Of a DNA stretch of 64,000 bases, positions 24,980 through 37,989 are shown one piece after another (the first letter of the stretch is position 1; each line of letters begins with the position of its first letter). The stretch is from the NCBI RefSeq assembly GCF_019112545.1, contig NW_025064884.1, positions 1,073,454 to 1,137,453 of the forward strand, read 5' to 3'. Below the pieces are notes generated by a model. The model had not been told where the DNA came from, ran no database searches, and was given only the letters and a program-made list of their open reading frames with translations. This DNA comes from Guyanagaster necrorhizus. Its lineage: Eukaryota; Basidiomycota; Agaricomycetes; Agaricales; Physalacriaceae. The position numbers were made by a program, and so were the translations under genes.

Positions 24980-27324
24980 ATGGGGCTGTTCTATCATGTC
25001 TTCATAGCTGCATTTTCTTCTATTGGTATGTAGGCTTTGCCCTTCACCTTCTGCTTGAAGGGCGCTGACCATCTCTTTCTGCATTACACAGGTTCATTTC
25101 TCTTCGGGTACTTTTTTCCGACTTGTTTCTGGACGTGCACGCTGAACTGCCCTTTCTCAAAGATATGACAGGTAAACCCATTGCTTAGCCCGTACCACCC
25201 ATCATTCCAATTCACTGCAGTGGGATTATCGCATCCGTCATAACAATGGACAGGTACCTGGGTAGATTTGGAAACGACGCAGACATCACAGGAGCAGTAG
25301 TGTCTACGTTCAATGGTACGCAGCGTCAAGCGATATTGCAAAATGCCAGTGATCTTACCAGGCCCGCGCGTCAGGTGGCTGCTTTTTTGGAGCTATGCTT
25401 GCGGGATGGACGAGTGATAAGCTAGGAAGGAAACGTTCCATTCAGGTGAATATCAATCATATGGAGTGCAGTGACTCAGTGTTTGGCTCGCTCATCGTAA
25501 TTCATGGTCTTAGATGGGAGCCGTTTTTTCAATGTGGGGGAGCGCGATGCAGTCTGGAGCAAGTAACGTCGCTACACTTCTCGTCGGGCGTATTATAGGT
25601 GGATTTGCTATCGGGTGAGATCTTTGCTTGCGTTTGTCGAATGTGCTTACCTTAATCCAGGATACTTTCAATGACCGTACCCTTGTACAATGTTAGTCCT
25701 CGCGTGATCCCATCCCGACTAGCTATTTATATATCTTATAGACTGAAATAGCACCCCCAAAGATTCGTGGGCTGCTTGTCGGCTGCACCCAGCAACTGCT
25801 CGGGATTGGCATCATTGTTGCCAACTGGGTAGGTTACGGCTGCCAATTCATCGATTCAGATGTTAGCTGGCGCCTGCCTTTGGGACTTCAAGTAAGAATT
25901 AATTTACTCGATCCCTCTCTCTGAATCGCTCATGCTGTCATAGCTTGTACCGGCGGCCTTGCTCTTCATCGGAATACAGTTCCTGCCGTTCAGTCCTGTA
26001 CGATTCATCCTCTTTTTTGGTCTCAGGTTCACATAATGCTAACAACTCGTACCTTTGTAGAGATGGCTTTTGGAAGTTGGTCGAGATGACGAGGCACGCG
26101 AAGTAGTGTACAAGCTCTATGGTACCGAAACTCCAGAACTGAAAGAGAAGGCAGACAAGGAATACTCAGTGATGTATGACACCATCAAAGCCGAAATACT
26201 TGTACGGAGCAAGCATATCAAGGATCTGTTTGTCACATCTGCTATGACTCGACGAACTTTGGTTGCTTGTGGCGTACAAATATTCGGGCAGTTCACGGGT
26301 ATTAATGGTGCGTTTATGAATATGTAAAGCATGTTCAGTGCCTTGAACTGACTCCTTTCCTGTCGGACAGTCATTAATTACTTTGGCCCACGAATGTACG
26401 AAAGTCTGGGTATTACCGGAAACAACAAACTTCTTATACAAGGTATCTACGGAGCCGTTGGACCCATTGCCAACCTCTTGTAAGCACATTCTTCCTCCGT
26501 TTTCGCCGTATATTCAGTCATCTTGCCGTAGCTTCATCGTGTTTATTCTGGATCTGGTTGGGCGAAAAAAGCCTCTTCTCTTTGGAGCCGGAAGTTTCGT
26601 CTGCACGTTCTCTATCCTCGCTGCAATTGTGGCCACCAATCCTCCTACTCCAGAGGACGACCGGAATGCATGGCCAGTCAACCATATCGCACAGAGGTAT
26701 CAAACGAATCAGCGTTCCTCGAGGTTTTCTCGCTAATGGTGTCATCAGGGCCGGAATTTCCATGATTTTTCTCACCAGTATCGTCTTCTCACTGAGCTTC
26801 GGCCCTGTCAGCTGGGTGTTGGCTTCAGAAGTAAAATGCCTATTCCCAGTCAGCACATCGTGCTGACGCGGTATTTTAGGTGTTCCCTACTCGTGTCAGG
26901 TCAATTGGAACAAGCGTTGCGACATGCTGCAACTGGGCTTTTAACGTCTTAATCAGTCAAGTATGCCTGTAGTTCAGTGATTGGCTTCGGCTAACAGGGT
27001 CGGCTAGGTATCCACACTAGCTTTGGAAGATATCGGCTGGAAATACTATATGGTTTTTGTCTGCCTCAATCTTTTCGACTTCTTCGTCATCCTATTCTTG
27101 TTTCCAGAAACTAAAGGTATGTTCTTTTTTATTTCTTCAGGGTCAAATTTTGATCCCTCGGTCCAGGTAAAACATTAGAAGACATGAACATGGTGTTTGG
27201 TGACCAAATAGATTCACGCAAAGTCCTCGACGACCATCGTCTACCGTCTAATGACGATAAAGATCATCACGCCCATTTAGACGAGAAACTAACAACAGCT
27301 CATTGTTCTGCACTAACGTCTTAA
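24980..27324 (+). CDS. MFS sugar (hexose) transporter
   Basis: About 16 short exons encode a 12-span major facilitator superfamily transporter of the sugar porter family, expected in the plasma membrane. Start MGLFYHVFIAAFSSIG at 24980. Visible motifs: SFLFGYDSGIIAS in span 1; GWTSDKLGRKRS in loop 2-3; EIAPPKIRGLLVGCTQQLLG around span 5; QIFGQFTGINVINYFGP (sugar-porter QxxxGINxxxYF motif); LDLVGRKKPLL; SWVLASEVFPTRVRSIG; and PETKGKTLED after the last span. The C-terminus ends CSALTS with TAA at 27322-27324. A 9-nt microexon (25163-25171) supplies Tyr-Asp of the FGYD motif. Substrate specificity cannot be read, but the GIN motif points to hexoses. Confidence 0.92.
25163..25171 (+). other. 9-nt microexon of the hexose transporter
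   Basis: ATATGACAG flanked by AG (intron 25108-25162) and GTAAAC (intron from 25172). Exon 2 (25092-25107) ends in phase 2 with GG, and exon 4 begins at 25221 with TGGG; inserting the nine bases gives GYDSGII, the conserved span-1 motif. Skipping it leaves the frame intact but deletes the Tyr-Asp pair. Confidence 0.8.
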
Positions 27325-28193
27325 TGTACGCATAAATATTTCGTCCTGAAAATGACCTATTCTGTTGGATATCGATTCTGGACGAGGGAGAAATTTATTC
27401 TGGTTTCCCATGAAAGGCGAACATAATAAATCCATCAGTCTCTTCCTTTACATTGAGCTTCATTACCCTTGCGGGAATCTTTCGACAGTAGGTAATTCCT
27501 GCTACGTTAGTAGTAGGTCATGGTTTCTGAAACTTTAACTGGAGACCGTGCCGGAAGTCACGGGAATTACTGAACCGAGAAATTTATTGCGGCTGCCCAG
27601 AGATAAATTCCCTTGAAAGTCAGAAATCCGGTATCGCTGCTACTGACTCTTTCCTCCCAGGCTACCAAGTCTGGTGAGAGAAAATGAGAGCGGGTGCATC
27701 GAGCAAGCATTTTTCGAGCAGCACAATAAGCAGCTCTTAAGATATCTTATTTCAAGAGGTCAGATCAGACTGCATTTTGAGAAATAAGGACTCGGACACC
27801 AGATATTCTAAGAGAAAATGTGTAAGCTGGTGGTAGCATCTGCTGCCATAGGTAGTTTCTTCCAGTTCATTAATAATGAATCAAGCATATTAGTGTCATT
27901 GCAGCAATTATTCACCAAATTCACTCACTTTAGTAGTGATGCTCATGTTTCTGATGAGTAAACATGGCAAGCTCTGCCCCTGGGCCTTCCAAGCTTTATA
28001 TGATAAATATATATCATTCAAAAAATATTCCATATCTCCACTATATAAACCCATCCTATATTTGTTGCTTCCTGCCCGGACGAGAAATCGCAAATCTTCC
28101 TTACTTGTTTACATCTCCGCGGCGTTCATTTACAAATGCGGGTGCCTCGGACACGTGGGCCATCGGTATCTCCGGCTTGCATGCTGCCACGAC
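27325..28193. other. intergenic with TATA element upstream of USO1
   Basis: No supported gene. A TATA-like element (CTATATAAAC) at 28041-28050 is about 145 bp before the USO1 ATG. An open frame runs into USO1 from 27936, but the sequence upstream of 28194 lacks family similarity. Confidence 0.4.
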
Positions 28194-31088
28194 ATGGAAT
28201 TTCTATCGCAGACATATGTCGCGCTTCGTGGGCCAACAGGAGCACCACAGACAGCTTCTGACACTATCGCGAGACTTAGCGACCGTCTTTCACCAGCGAC
28301 ACTGTTATCGGACCGACGCGCTGCAGTTCTTGCCCTCAAGGGACTAGCACGAGATTGCAAGCAAGATGTTGGCGAAAGGGCACTAATTGGGCTATTGCAA
28401 GTGTTGTACAATGATGCAGAAGTGGACTCAGATATTGGGAAGGCCGTGTTGGAGACACTGAGCTTGCTATGCGATATGGAGGAAGGACGAGACTTGGGAT
28501 ACAAGCACAGCGACGTTGTCCTCGCCGGCGACAAGACTGTACATATACTGTTCTCCTTACTGGCAGACAATAGCTTCTATTTGCGCTTTGCTACACTCCA
28601 GTTCTTGTCGACGCTGCTGCACAATCGACGCCAGGTAGTGCAAGGATACTTTCTCACCGCGTCTACTGGTCCAACAAGCGTCATCTCTGTTTTGGAGGAC
28701 AAGCGGGAAATCATTCGCAACGGTGCGCCTTACTTTCAATCCATCACTTACTATTTCTGAACGATGCGTAGAGGCTATCTCTGTTGTACAGGCCCTAGTG
28801 TCGCAGAGTCCGGACATCCAAAAGATACTGGCATTCCAGGGAGCATTTGAAAAGCTATTTAATATCATTAGACATGAGGGCGGTGTAGATGGAGGTGCCG
28901 TTGCCCAAGAGGCACTGGCTTGTGTCGATGTGTTACTGAGGTTCAATTCCTCGAATCAGGCGTGTATTCCTTCATGCGGTAACATTCGTTTCTAATATCT
29001 TGCAGAGCTACTTCCGAGAGACCGGTCTGCCACCTGTTCTGTGCACTCTTCTCCAATTTCCCCCGAACATCCAGTACAATGATCCCGCTCCCCAAGAGTT
29101 CGCGCTTCAGTTCTGGGACCAGCAGAAATTAAATAACGCATCGTATGTTGTGGCTATCCTTGGTATGCTCGTCGGTTCGAAGGGGAATAGCGTAAGTTTT
29201 ATCGCTGTTCTTCTTTTGACAACATTGATAAAGCCCTTCAGGTATTATAGGAACAGGAAGCCGCCGTGTTCACACGCTGCTTAGTGGAAATTGCTTTAGC
29301 ATCCAATGCACCGACGCAACTCAAATCCCAAGCGCTATATCTACTTCCACCAAATCTTAATTTCCCGCTTTCCGAACTCACACTGACGCCATACATGCCC
29401 GTACCTGAGACGAATGGCGAAGAGTGGGATAGGCTAGAACCTGCTTCAGCATTGGATGCGCTCGTGGAACTTGCTTTACATGGAGAATATAATGGTCTCT
29501 ATAGCGATAAACGCTTCAAAGATGGTCTGGAACTGAGAGCCGCGGCTGCTACTGTGTTTGAGGTAACGAACCATCTGGACATCTTCATTCAGTAAACTTA
29601 CGTTCTTCATAGAATTTCGTACGCAAAGATGAGATAAAGCAGGCTATTGTTCAGGCTATGACTCCCCCAGAAGAGGCTGCCCCTTCGGAACACCCACCAA
29701 CGACCCCACTTCTTCATTCTCTTGCCGCATCTCCAGATTCGACACCAGCCATCGACTCGGCCAGGGTAACAGGCACAAACTTTGCGTCTCTTCTCTTCGC
29801 CCATCTTCTCCGGTCATCCCCAGGGGCAAAATCGCTTGCACGGGGCATCGTACCCCATCTTACCGCTTCCCCGGAGCAAGGGGGTGAAAGCGGCTTTTTC
29901 GTTCCCGCTGATGGAGCTGCTCCTCCTGCGCCGCCCCCTCCTGAAGCTGATGATGAACCTCCCCAGACCCTTCTCCAAATTCTGAGCGAAAATCTTTCAC
30001 TCGCTCTTCTATCCCGATCCCATGCGAACACTTCTGATAGGGATTCAAGAGAATGGGACCGACTGATTGTTGGCTATTTGACGCTACTTTCTCAGTGGCT
30101 TTGGGACGACCCTACTGCTGTGAAAGATTTCTTGAACGCGGGAGGTTTGGGTGTGGTATGTTTCCCTGACCACATTGACCGTTCTCTTCTAAAAGCAATG
30201 AGCAGCTAGTAGAACCTATCAACCATATATCCGATTCTGATTCTATTGTCCCCGGGCTGTGCGCATTTCTATTGGGCGTGTGTTACGAGTTCAACAGAGA
30301 GCCTGGTGAGATCACGAGGTGTGCATTGTGCTGGCTGTCTCCTGATGGTAGCTGATTTCCAGTATTATAGGCATACAATCCACCCCATTCTGCATCGGCT
30401 GGGCGTAGACTCTCTTGTGGGGTGCGTGTCTCGTTTACGGGAAGATGAACGATTCAAAGCTGTTGGTCCCGACTCCGTGGTGTTTCTGTATCCTCCCTCT
30501 TCACATCTACAAACTGGTACCGCAAAATCCGATGCCGAAGTCGAAGGGGAGATTTGGTTCGATTGGGCATTCGTAGACTTCTGGAAATCGAACTATTGTA
30601 GGTTTTCAGTTCGTTCTAGCAGGACCACGGACCGTTGACCTACTTAATTAGATCCTGTTCAGAGAGGGTTCTCTACGGAGCCAGATCAGCTTTCTTCTTC
30701 TTCGGGACAAAGTGCAGAAACGATGGTGCTTGTAGCTTCATTACGAGAGACAATACGGAAACAGTCTGAGGAGATCGCTGTACTGCAGACACAGCTAAAG
30801 GACAAATCCTCTGGTGTGGACGAGGTAAGACCTTGCCCTTCAGCATCTCATTCTCGTATTTATTCCTGTCAGGTTGTATCCCTGAAGGAACATGTATCGT
30901 CGTTAACCTCACAGCTGGAGAGCTCTGAAGCAAAGCGCAAGGAGGTGGAAAAGGAGCAGGAGGATCTTCTTGTGCTGCTAGACGAGGTCAGCAGTAAGCG
31001 TAAACGGGATAAAGAAAGGCTTAGAGGAGCTGGTCTGGATATGTCGGAGGATGAAGCCGATGAGGATGTGGACAGTGGCGAAGAATAA
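28194..31088 (+). CDS. USO1: vesicle tethering factor Uso1/p115
   Basis: Golgi tethering protein acting in ER-to-Golgi transport. The start MEFLSQTYVALRGPTGAPQT at 28194 matches the conserved N-terminus, so the longer in-frame upstream extension is rejected. An armadillo-like globular head follows through several exons: AAVLALKGLARDCKQDVGER, FSLLADNSFYLRFATLQFLS, EAISVVQALVSQSPDIQKIL, FALQFWDQQKLNNASYVVAI, VEPINHISDSDSIVPGLCAF, and TIHPILHRLGVDSL. The C-terminal part is a short coiled coil (RETIRKQSEEIAVLQTQLKD, EHVSSLTSQLESSEAKRKEV) and an acidic tail (EDEADEDVDSGEE), the usual Uso1 C-terminal acidic domain. The coiled coil is much shorter than in budding yeast, as in other basidiomycetes and animals. 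Introns are near 28722-28770, 28970-29005, 29190-29250, 29560-29610, 30156-30208 and later. Confidence 0.92.
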
Positions 31089-34000
31089 ATGTGATCATGT
31101 GAGCTTGTGCAGTTATTCAAAATCCAGATATTTCCCTTTGGGTTCTGCGTCTGGTGATCAATTATTCAAGCACGCAGTGAAATCACCGTCCAGGTCTTTC
31201 AAGGCTTGTTGATCTTGTGAAAGCTAATGTACAGCCCAAACCGCTTGACAAAGCTGTGCAGGATAGTATGGATGTTTAGAAGGGTATAAGGACGTCTAGC
31301 AGAACAACCACAATGCTCACATGGATCAATGGGCTGCAGAAAAGGAACAAAGCTAGGAAGCATGATATTGGTACAGACAGACCGCAGACGATGAGAAGGG
31401 CCACATTCCTCGGTTAGAACGCGCGCTGTGCTGGGCAGATCTTACTATATCACTGAGCATATTTTGAGAGGTTGGTAAAGGGTTAGTCCGGCTAGGCTAT
31501 AGTTCAGGAGCGGTCAAAGAGCGAACAGCATTTGACAGAAAAGGAGTATACAATGGAAACTTGTCGGCCGTCGATGGACACTTGAAGTCGTCGCATGCTT
31601 CATCGACTGTAGGAAGGCCCGATGGAATGGGATATAGCGTCTTTATGTTTTCTTACGGTCGTTATGCAAATATTGAGGGCCCAGACACCATAATACTCGA
31701 AGTTGAACCGTACAAGAGAAGGTGAGGATTAATGTAGACACGACCCGACCAGGTAAATCAAAGCGAAATTGCGATAGATCGTCTCTTCTTTGTCGGAGAA
31801 ATGAGTATTTCTTTCTACGTAGAATATTGAAATATTCCGTCCAAACGGCAGCGGTCCAAGAAAGCCTAAGAACCATCCTATTCGACCCCAAAGAAATATC
31901 AATTGTTGCGAAGGGTCCGATGGCGCCGAATGCCCAGGAACATGGTCGGGCACCTTGATTTAACCTGGCATCTATGATCGGCCCCGAATCCCCTTAACAT
32001 CTCCATGTTCCACAAGGAAGTGTCCTGACTTTTCCTGAGAAAATAGGACCGCCATTAGACATCCAGTATGATTTTGAAGCACATCCATTATGCGAGCATC
32101 GGTAACCAGGGACCACTCTTTTTTCGAGAAAATAATTGGCAGACGTCGTAGAAGGGGACAATATCCAACTATTCATAGCCAGTCATGACAAGGATACTGT
32201 TTGTGACGCGACAGGACTCCGCGAGGGGTTCCTTTCCTGAGATGGCGACGAGCACTACTAAGAGACCGATAGGCTTAGAGTTGAAAGGAAAGTTATGATA
32301 GAGGACTTAAACTAAAAGCCAAAGATGTGTAATTATTTGTTAGCAGGGGGATGGTTAGTCTGCAAGCGGCCCGAAAGCATGACAAGAGCGGTGCATACGA
32401 GCCTTGTGGATATGCCAGAATTTGACGGTGGTCATGATCATGCATCGTGGCTCAAGAGCAGACAGAGAAGTCCATAGACCCGGAAAATACCGCAACGGTT
32501 TGCTTTGGGAGTCCTCGGATTTCCAGCTGACAGAAAGCGGCGGTACATACAGTCTTCGTTTTCTTGTTTACCCGGAGTTCGAAGGCTTGAATTTGAGGGA
32601 CGCTAGGAAGAGATCGTGCTCCGCCGCCTGACACGAGAGCGACAGCGATGGACCTGGGACTAGACGCAGCAGAGAGTCGATTGATGTGCACCAGTGGTCT
32701 CTCAAAATGCACTGTACCTATTATGATAATGTTCTGCATGAGGGCGAGGAAAGAACGCACCACTGACTGCCTGAACAATGTGCCAGTGGTGATTCAAGGA
32801 GAGTTCTTATTCTGGTTGCCTATGGGGGAGGCTGTCCGAATTCGGAATTCCCGAATATCTCGCCGTTCAGAACATTTTGGTATTTATGTAGGCGTTTTGA
32901 CTTTGAACTGCCCTGGCTTTTTTTGCATCGATTGAAGAATGGGTTCTTTTGAGGCCGGACAAGTGCGAAATCAATTTGAAATAAGAATGTACAGTAATTT
33001 CAACGGGTTCAAGTAGTACTCCGCGAATTCAGCCACTAGTAGCATAGTAGAACATTGTGTAGAAATGTAGATATGAGCGTATGTGTGTGGGAGTCATTAC
33101 TGATTACATGTAATATTCACAAGTCCGAGTGATACACAATCCACATATACTAAAAAGTCGAGTCAGTAGCTGAAACAATCGCGCTCAATACACATACCAA
33201 TATAAGCTGGAATCTGATTCGAATCGATTCAGTTAAAAGCACGATCCAACGGAACCACTTCCATGGCACCCCTCAGTCTCATACTGAGTGCGAGGCTTCA
33301 GAACCTCCATTGAAAATCAAGCACTGACATGCGAGCAGTAACACGAGACTCACCTGAGCTTCGGGTACTTCAGCGGGTACAGGTGAAGATGAGACGAGCA
33401 TGGTTATGACTAGATAAATTGTGTTAGTGAAAAGGGAGTAAGGATAATACGAAATATAACGCACAGGACAAGATGATAGTAACCAGAGACAGACGATAGT
33501 ACATTGTGTCAGTAGGATTTTTGGTTGGATGCGTAGGATACCTAACACTCCTCAACGAGTCCTTTTAAACATATGAGGAGGATAAGTGGACGAAAAAGAG
33601 CAATGTTACCGACTCACGGCACCTCTCCTGAGGTAGCCTTTAATTATAGATGACGCACCTAATTCGCCTTTCGCGCGTATTTCGCTAGCCCGCCCATCAT
33701 TAACGGATCGGACTGGACTGCGGGTAAGTAACAATAGATGCCAAGAATAAGAGGAGCCGACCCAACAGATAACATAAAGGCTGTTCAATACGAAAGGAAA
33801 AGCGTATGTCGGTCAACCCTTCACTTGGAGCATGCGGTCGCACAGCCTATCATCTCTTCTCAGTCACGTCTCCTGGCGCGCTGGTCCCTTAAAATTGTTC
33901 CTTGTGGAAATCAGCAACCGGTGCAAGTTGGAAGAAAAAGGAAAAGCGCGTTTATGTTCATTCGAACTGTCATATTGCTAGGTCCCACGGCATTAATCCG

Positions 34001-35929
34001 GCTTCCTAGTACACACAGAATCAACCTGCGATTGGTTTAAGGTGATATTTGTTCCAGACTCGGGATCCCCGCGTGTAGTACTGTCTTCCGAGAAATCAAC
34101 ACTGGAATCTTGAACTCGCGACTAAATGCTCGTCGTCGTACTTTGTTGCTGTATCAACATTGCAATACTCTTCGCAAATTGCATATCCTGTGTAGGCTTA
34201 ATGGTAAAATTTAAAACAGCGATGCATCAGAAACGCACAAGGCCTCCTCTACTGTTATCCTTCCAAAGCACAAGCAACATCGGACATATCATCGGCAAAA
34301 AAAGTCTTCTGGAAGGAAGGCTATTCGCATGGTAAGAGTTGACCGTTAAAAGAATTTTGGTCTGCCTATTAATACTTGCAGGGCCTCGTCAGTTTTCATC
34401 CAATTTTGCTGTGCATACATCATGGCCTATTGGACAGCGGTAAAAATGTTCTTGCGATCGATTTTATTGGTGGTACTGTAGATGACTTGGCTGAGGTGCT
34501 TTTGCTCTGTGGTATTCTTCGACAGGTCAGAGACGGCAATTCATTCACGATCGTTGCCATCCTCCTTCCTGGTCTCGACCGTCTGTTCTAGCTGGTCAAA
34601 AAATAGAAAATTAGCAAAGGAAGCGACTAGATTATCACCCCAAGAAATAATCATGCTGACCGCCGCAGTCTTGAATTTTACCTGTTTGCTCATACTCGCA
34701 CTTCCGGCCGTTGGGCTTCATAATTCGTTCGTGGTCGCAATAGATCGGCCATTGTCGCCGCTACCTTTTCTCGGCCACTATGGCAAGAGAGTAGATTCGG
34801 CTGCCTGCATCGGATGTTCCAATCTCTTTCAGTCTGTCATTTTCGTCTCCATACTGCAATTTCACCGTCTTGTTGGTATCTTTGGGTTCACTCAAATTTT
34901 CGCTTTGGCTGAGAGATCCGAGTCTTGGCGTTGTACATGCGCCTCTTTGACAGGGTAGTAAGAAAGAATTGACCCATACATTAATAAAAGATCCGACATA
35001 TCCGATGCTTACTGTCTGAGGGAATCTCGAGAGGATAGCCGTAAGCATGATCAACACATAGCATTAATGCTTGATGTCTGCTGCAAATGTTTATCAGAAG
35101 AAGAAGACAAGCTCCTTAACTTGACGACAAGAAAGCCAACGGCCTTTCATAGGGCTGCCAGGGGCGGGCGAGACGGCTCACAAATTTCTTGACAAATAGT
35201 AAAAGCGCTGAAGTTAAATAACGTTCCTGAAATAATTGACCGAAAATTGATCCATGATTCGCAGAAGGGAAGATCTGTCAAAGAAAAAAAGTTGCACGAG
35301 TAGAAGGCTCAAATAAGGAAACGCGATGCCACTCGGATATCTTGCAACACGCCTCTTAGTTTCTATTATCGTCCGGATGAGGGGTTTATGCCATGAATGG
35401 TGGATATCAATGGCTTCTATGGACAATGCTCTAGATCTCTGTAAAGTAGCAGGAGCCCAATGTCAGGATTTCAGGATTTCACGCCCAGAGACAGAGGTAA
35501 ACTCAGCGGAGGGTGCTGGCTAATTGACAGCATATTGAGGAGTACCCTCGTCAGCTGCTTGACAGGGCCAGTAGGAGCGTTCAGCACTCAACCCAAGGTG
35601 GGCCAGCAGAATCTCTAGTAGCACTCGTAGATGATACAGACGATTATCGCAGCACTATACGGTAATTTGACGTGACAGCATTCCAGGCGCAAGAATCAAA
35701 ACTTGGTGGTGGTAGGAGAGTGAAGGGCGCAAATCGGAACCGGGCCGAGTTATTGTCGAACCAAAGTTACTTACGTCATCTCTTTCCTTTTCCCCTTTGA
35801 CTGGCGAAAAACTTGAACGTATCTGGATAAGTTCACTATTCCTTTGAATTCGATATTCATTATTTTGTTCCGGATCATCGCAGATTACTGCCGAAGGGTT
35901 CAACCATGATTATTACCAATGCCACTTAA
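31089..35929. other. gene-poor stretch with hydrophobic fragments
   Basis: About 4.8 kb without a gene I can splice. Fragments worth recording: minus 31643-31950 with hydrophobic/basic segments (FDLPGRVVSTLILTFSC) in conflicting frames; minus 33279-33548, a hydrophobic frame beginning MLGILRIQPKILL with a plausible 50-nt intron before ITMLVSSSPVPAEVPEAQ, perhaps a tiny membrane or secreted peptide; plus 34380-34960 with hydrophobic runs (FCCAYIMAYWTAVKMFLRS, then AAVLNFTCLLILALPAVG) interrupted by stops. These look like decayed membrane-protein coding sequence, but no family could be assigned. Confidence 0.3.
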
Positions 35930-37380
35930 CTATGTTCACTATCAAGCTCAACCTTTATCATGATGGGCGAAAACGTTCTCGGTCCAATGTCTTGTCCTCT
36001 CGTATGTTGCCTTGGCACACTGCTTGCGATCAATTCTTCGAATATCTTACGAGGATCACGTCTGCGCCCCTCAAAAAAGTCCACAATTCTACGGTGGTTC
36101 TCATTACAGAAGTTAGTATTCTGCGAAATTTCGAAAGTGGGGACTTTTTTGGCCACGCCGGAGAAGCCTCCATGGACGTGTTACTCCTGTCCTTGTTATG
36201 GAAAGGATCCACTATACCGTATATTTCGGAAGCCAGGAGAGTAACTTCTAGGCACCTGAATACGGACGATCCAGGGTCGCGAAGTGGCTGCCCACCTTAG
36301 GGTTCTTCCTTTATCGAATTTGTTCGGACGAGTCACCATTCTAATCCATGTTGTCTGCGACTTTTTCTGATTTCGGTTTGTTGCGTCTGTCATGAATATC
36401 GGATCAGCTTTTTGAGGGGGACTTGCGGCTCAAGAACCTGAATTCTTTCATCGCCACCGTCCTTGTGCAGGACTAATATTCCCCTGATAATCGCTCTTGG
36501 AGTGCTGGTACGGTGAGATGTTAATCATGATTACGACACTCTCCAACCGCAGCGACATCGACATCCAACTTGAAAATGTCAACTGTATACAGTGCAATAG
36601 AGGTTGAGTACTCGGTATTTTCCTCAAGAGAAGCGCCGTAGAAGTGGGCCAATGCACCACCAGTGTACCGGACGCTGTCCGCAGGAGTTCCAATAAAAGA
36701 AGTATCTGGCAGGGAGTCTTCACCTCGCTATCAACACTAAGGTGCTTCTGCATTTCTCCGGATCCCTTGTGTCGTATTGTGCAGGTTCGATTTCCTTCAA
36801 ATGGCATCGTTCTGGCAGTGGCTAAATTTTGACAATAGTTCACCGGACGAAACACGCGGCTTGGAGTGTAGTGGAACAATTGTACTTTTTCCGAGGATTC
36901 TAGTACCTTTTCCGACGCAAATGCAGAAAAGTAGTTTTTAAAGCTGACTTCTGTCTTTTATATCTCTGCCTGCGTCTTTCGGACTTGCCAAGATCGTGAC
37001 GACCATGAGTACTACTGTCAACGGAGCTGGCTGAATCAGAAATAGCTTCAAACTGGGGCTTGGTTATCTGTCGCACGATGAGTTCCCGCAAGTTTCCGTA
37101 GCGTGTCAGACCTCTAGGGCAGCGCGCTTCTTCATGAGCTTTGAATGCCGATGTTATGGATGCCATTTGGCTAAAGGCTCTTTTCGAGAAGGAGGCCGAC
37201 ATCGGTGCGCGGAATAAATACGGTTGTACCCCTTTGCACATGGGACCATCCACTACTGCTGCCCAGACTTGATTGTTTTCGGCGCCGACATACATACAAG
37301 GCAGTATGTATTTGCAGTCGGCTATGCACCTCTTCATGCTACTGCGCCAGGAGATTTGGGAAATTAGAGCATAGCCCCAC
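35930..37380 (+). pseudogene. decayed tandem copy of the kinase-ankyrin gene
   Basis: Sequence-level similarity, collinear with 38190-39790 of the intact gene downstream, but with stops and frameshifts throughout. Matches in order: GENVLG (35966) to GKNIGLG; CCTCAAAAAAGTCCACAA (about 36070) to the kinase segment after the catalytic Lys; FSDFGLL (about 36366) to VSDFGFC; VRRSSNKRSIWQGVFTSLST (about 36680) to VRRSPSTRMSWQDVFTSLST; an intron-like stretch at the same position as the real intron (about 36785-36830); FDNSSPDETRGLE to YFTDPSERQIAAQ; and NKYGCTPLHM (about 37215) to DKYGRTPLHM, followed by a shifted GYAPLHATAPGDL. Because the intron position is also shared, this is a DNA-level duplication rather than a retrocopy. 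Confidence 0.8.
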
Positions 37381-37718
37381 GGGTTAGCATTGACCTCCGG
37401 TACACTAGCTTACATCTCCTGCGCTTGCAGACCGATATCTAGCTTGTAACTGAAGGGATTGCCATCTTGGATTTTGAACGACCCCCGGCCATGATACTAT
37501 CATACATTTTCGCGATAAGCGACTATCGTGCTAATTTGATGCAAGGTAGTTATTACTAGGCAATAACAAGAGGCTCTATGACAGAATGATGGGCAAGCAA
37601 TAGGACCCTTGAGAAAAAACACGACTCATCGGGAGGGTTCCAATGCATATTGTCCATGGTGATAGTGAGTACGGATATTAGATGTGATGATGAGTGCAGC
37701 GCCCAAGCTAGCTCAAGC

Positions 37719-37720
37719 AC

Positions 37721-37753
<33 letters not shown>

Positions 37754-37754
37754 T
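37719..37754. repeat. AAT/ATT microsatellite, self-complementary
   Basis: ACAATAATAATAATATT passes into a run of ATT units ending ATTTTC. The AAT half is complementary to the ATT half, so the tract could fold into a hairpin. It lies about 240 bp upstream of the kinase-ankyrin start. Confidence 0.8.
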
Positions 37755-37989
37755 TCAGATATCCGGAAATAATAAAGTAAATGTGGTATCCTGTCTCCGT
37801 CATCTCTGCTCATTGCATTACTGGTGCACTTTCTCAATTTTTGAGGACATCTGATGTTTCGTTATTGCAGACCAGAAATGCTGGCCCGTTTACCAGTCAA
37901 CGGTTGTTACCGCCGGCAGATGCCATCAGCAGTTCAAACTTGATGCCAGCGTCCTTGTCGTAGGTCCGGGGTGCTACCGCATTGTCTGC

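Noticed and set aside
27936..28193. In-frame upstream extension of USO1
   Set aside because: Uso1/p115 proteins begin at the MEFLSQTY-type motif; the upstream part is non-conserved and a TATA element lies inside it.
35926..36156. Minus-strand frame with protein-like look (FEISQNTNFCNENHRRIV)
   Set aside because: The plus strand here aligns with the kinase part of the downstream gene, so this is the antisense shadow of the relic.
36900..37337. Minus-strand 145-codon frame
   Set aside because: The same bases on the plus strand give the ankyrin relic (NKYGCTPLHM), which has a clear collinear parent; the minus frame matches nothing.
37719..37754. Could the AAT/ATT hairpin be a transposon end or terminator?
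   Set aside because: It is a simple trinucleotide microsatellite; no target-site duplication or mobile-element coding sequence was seen nearby.
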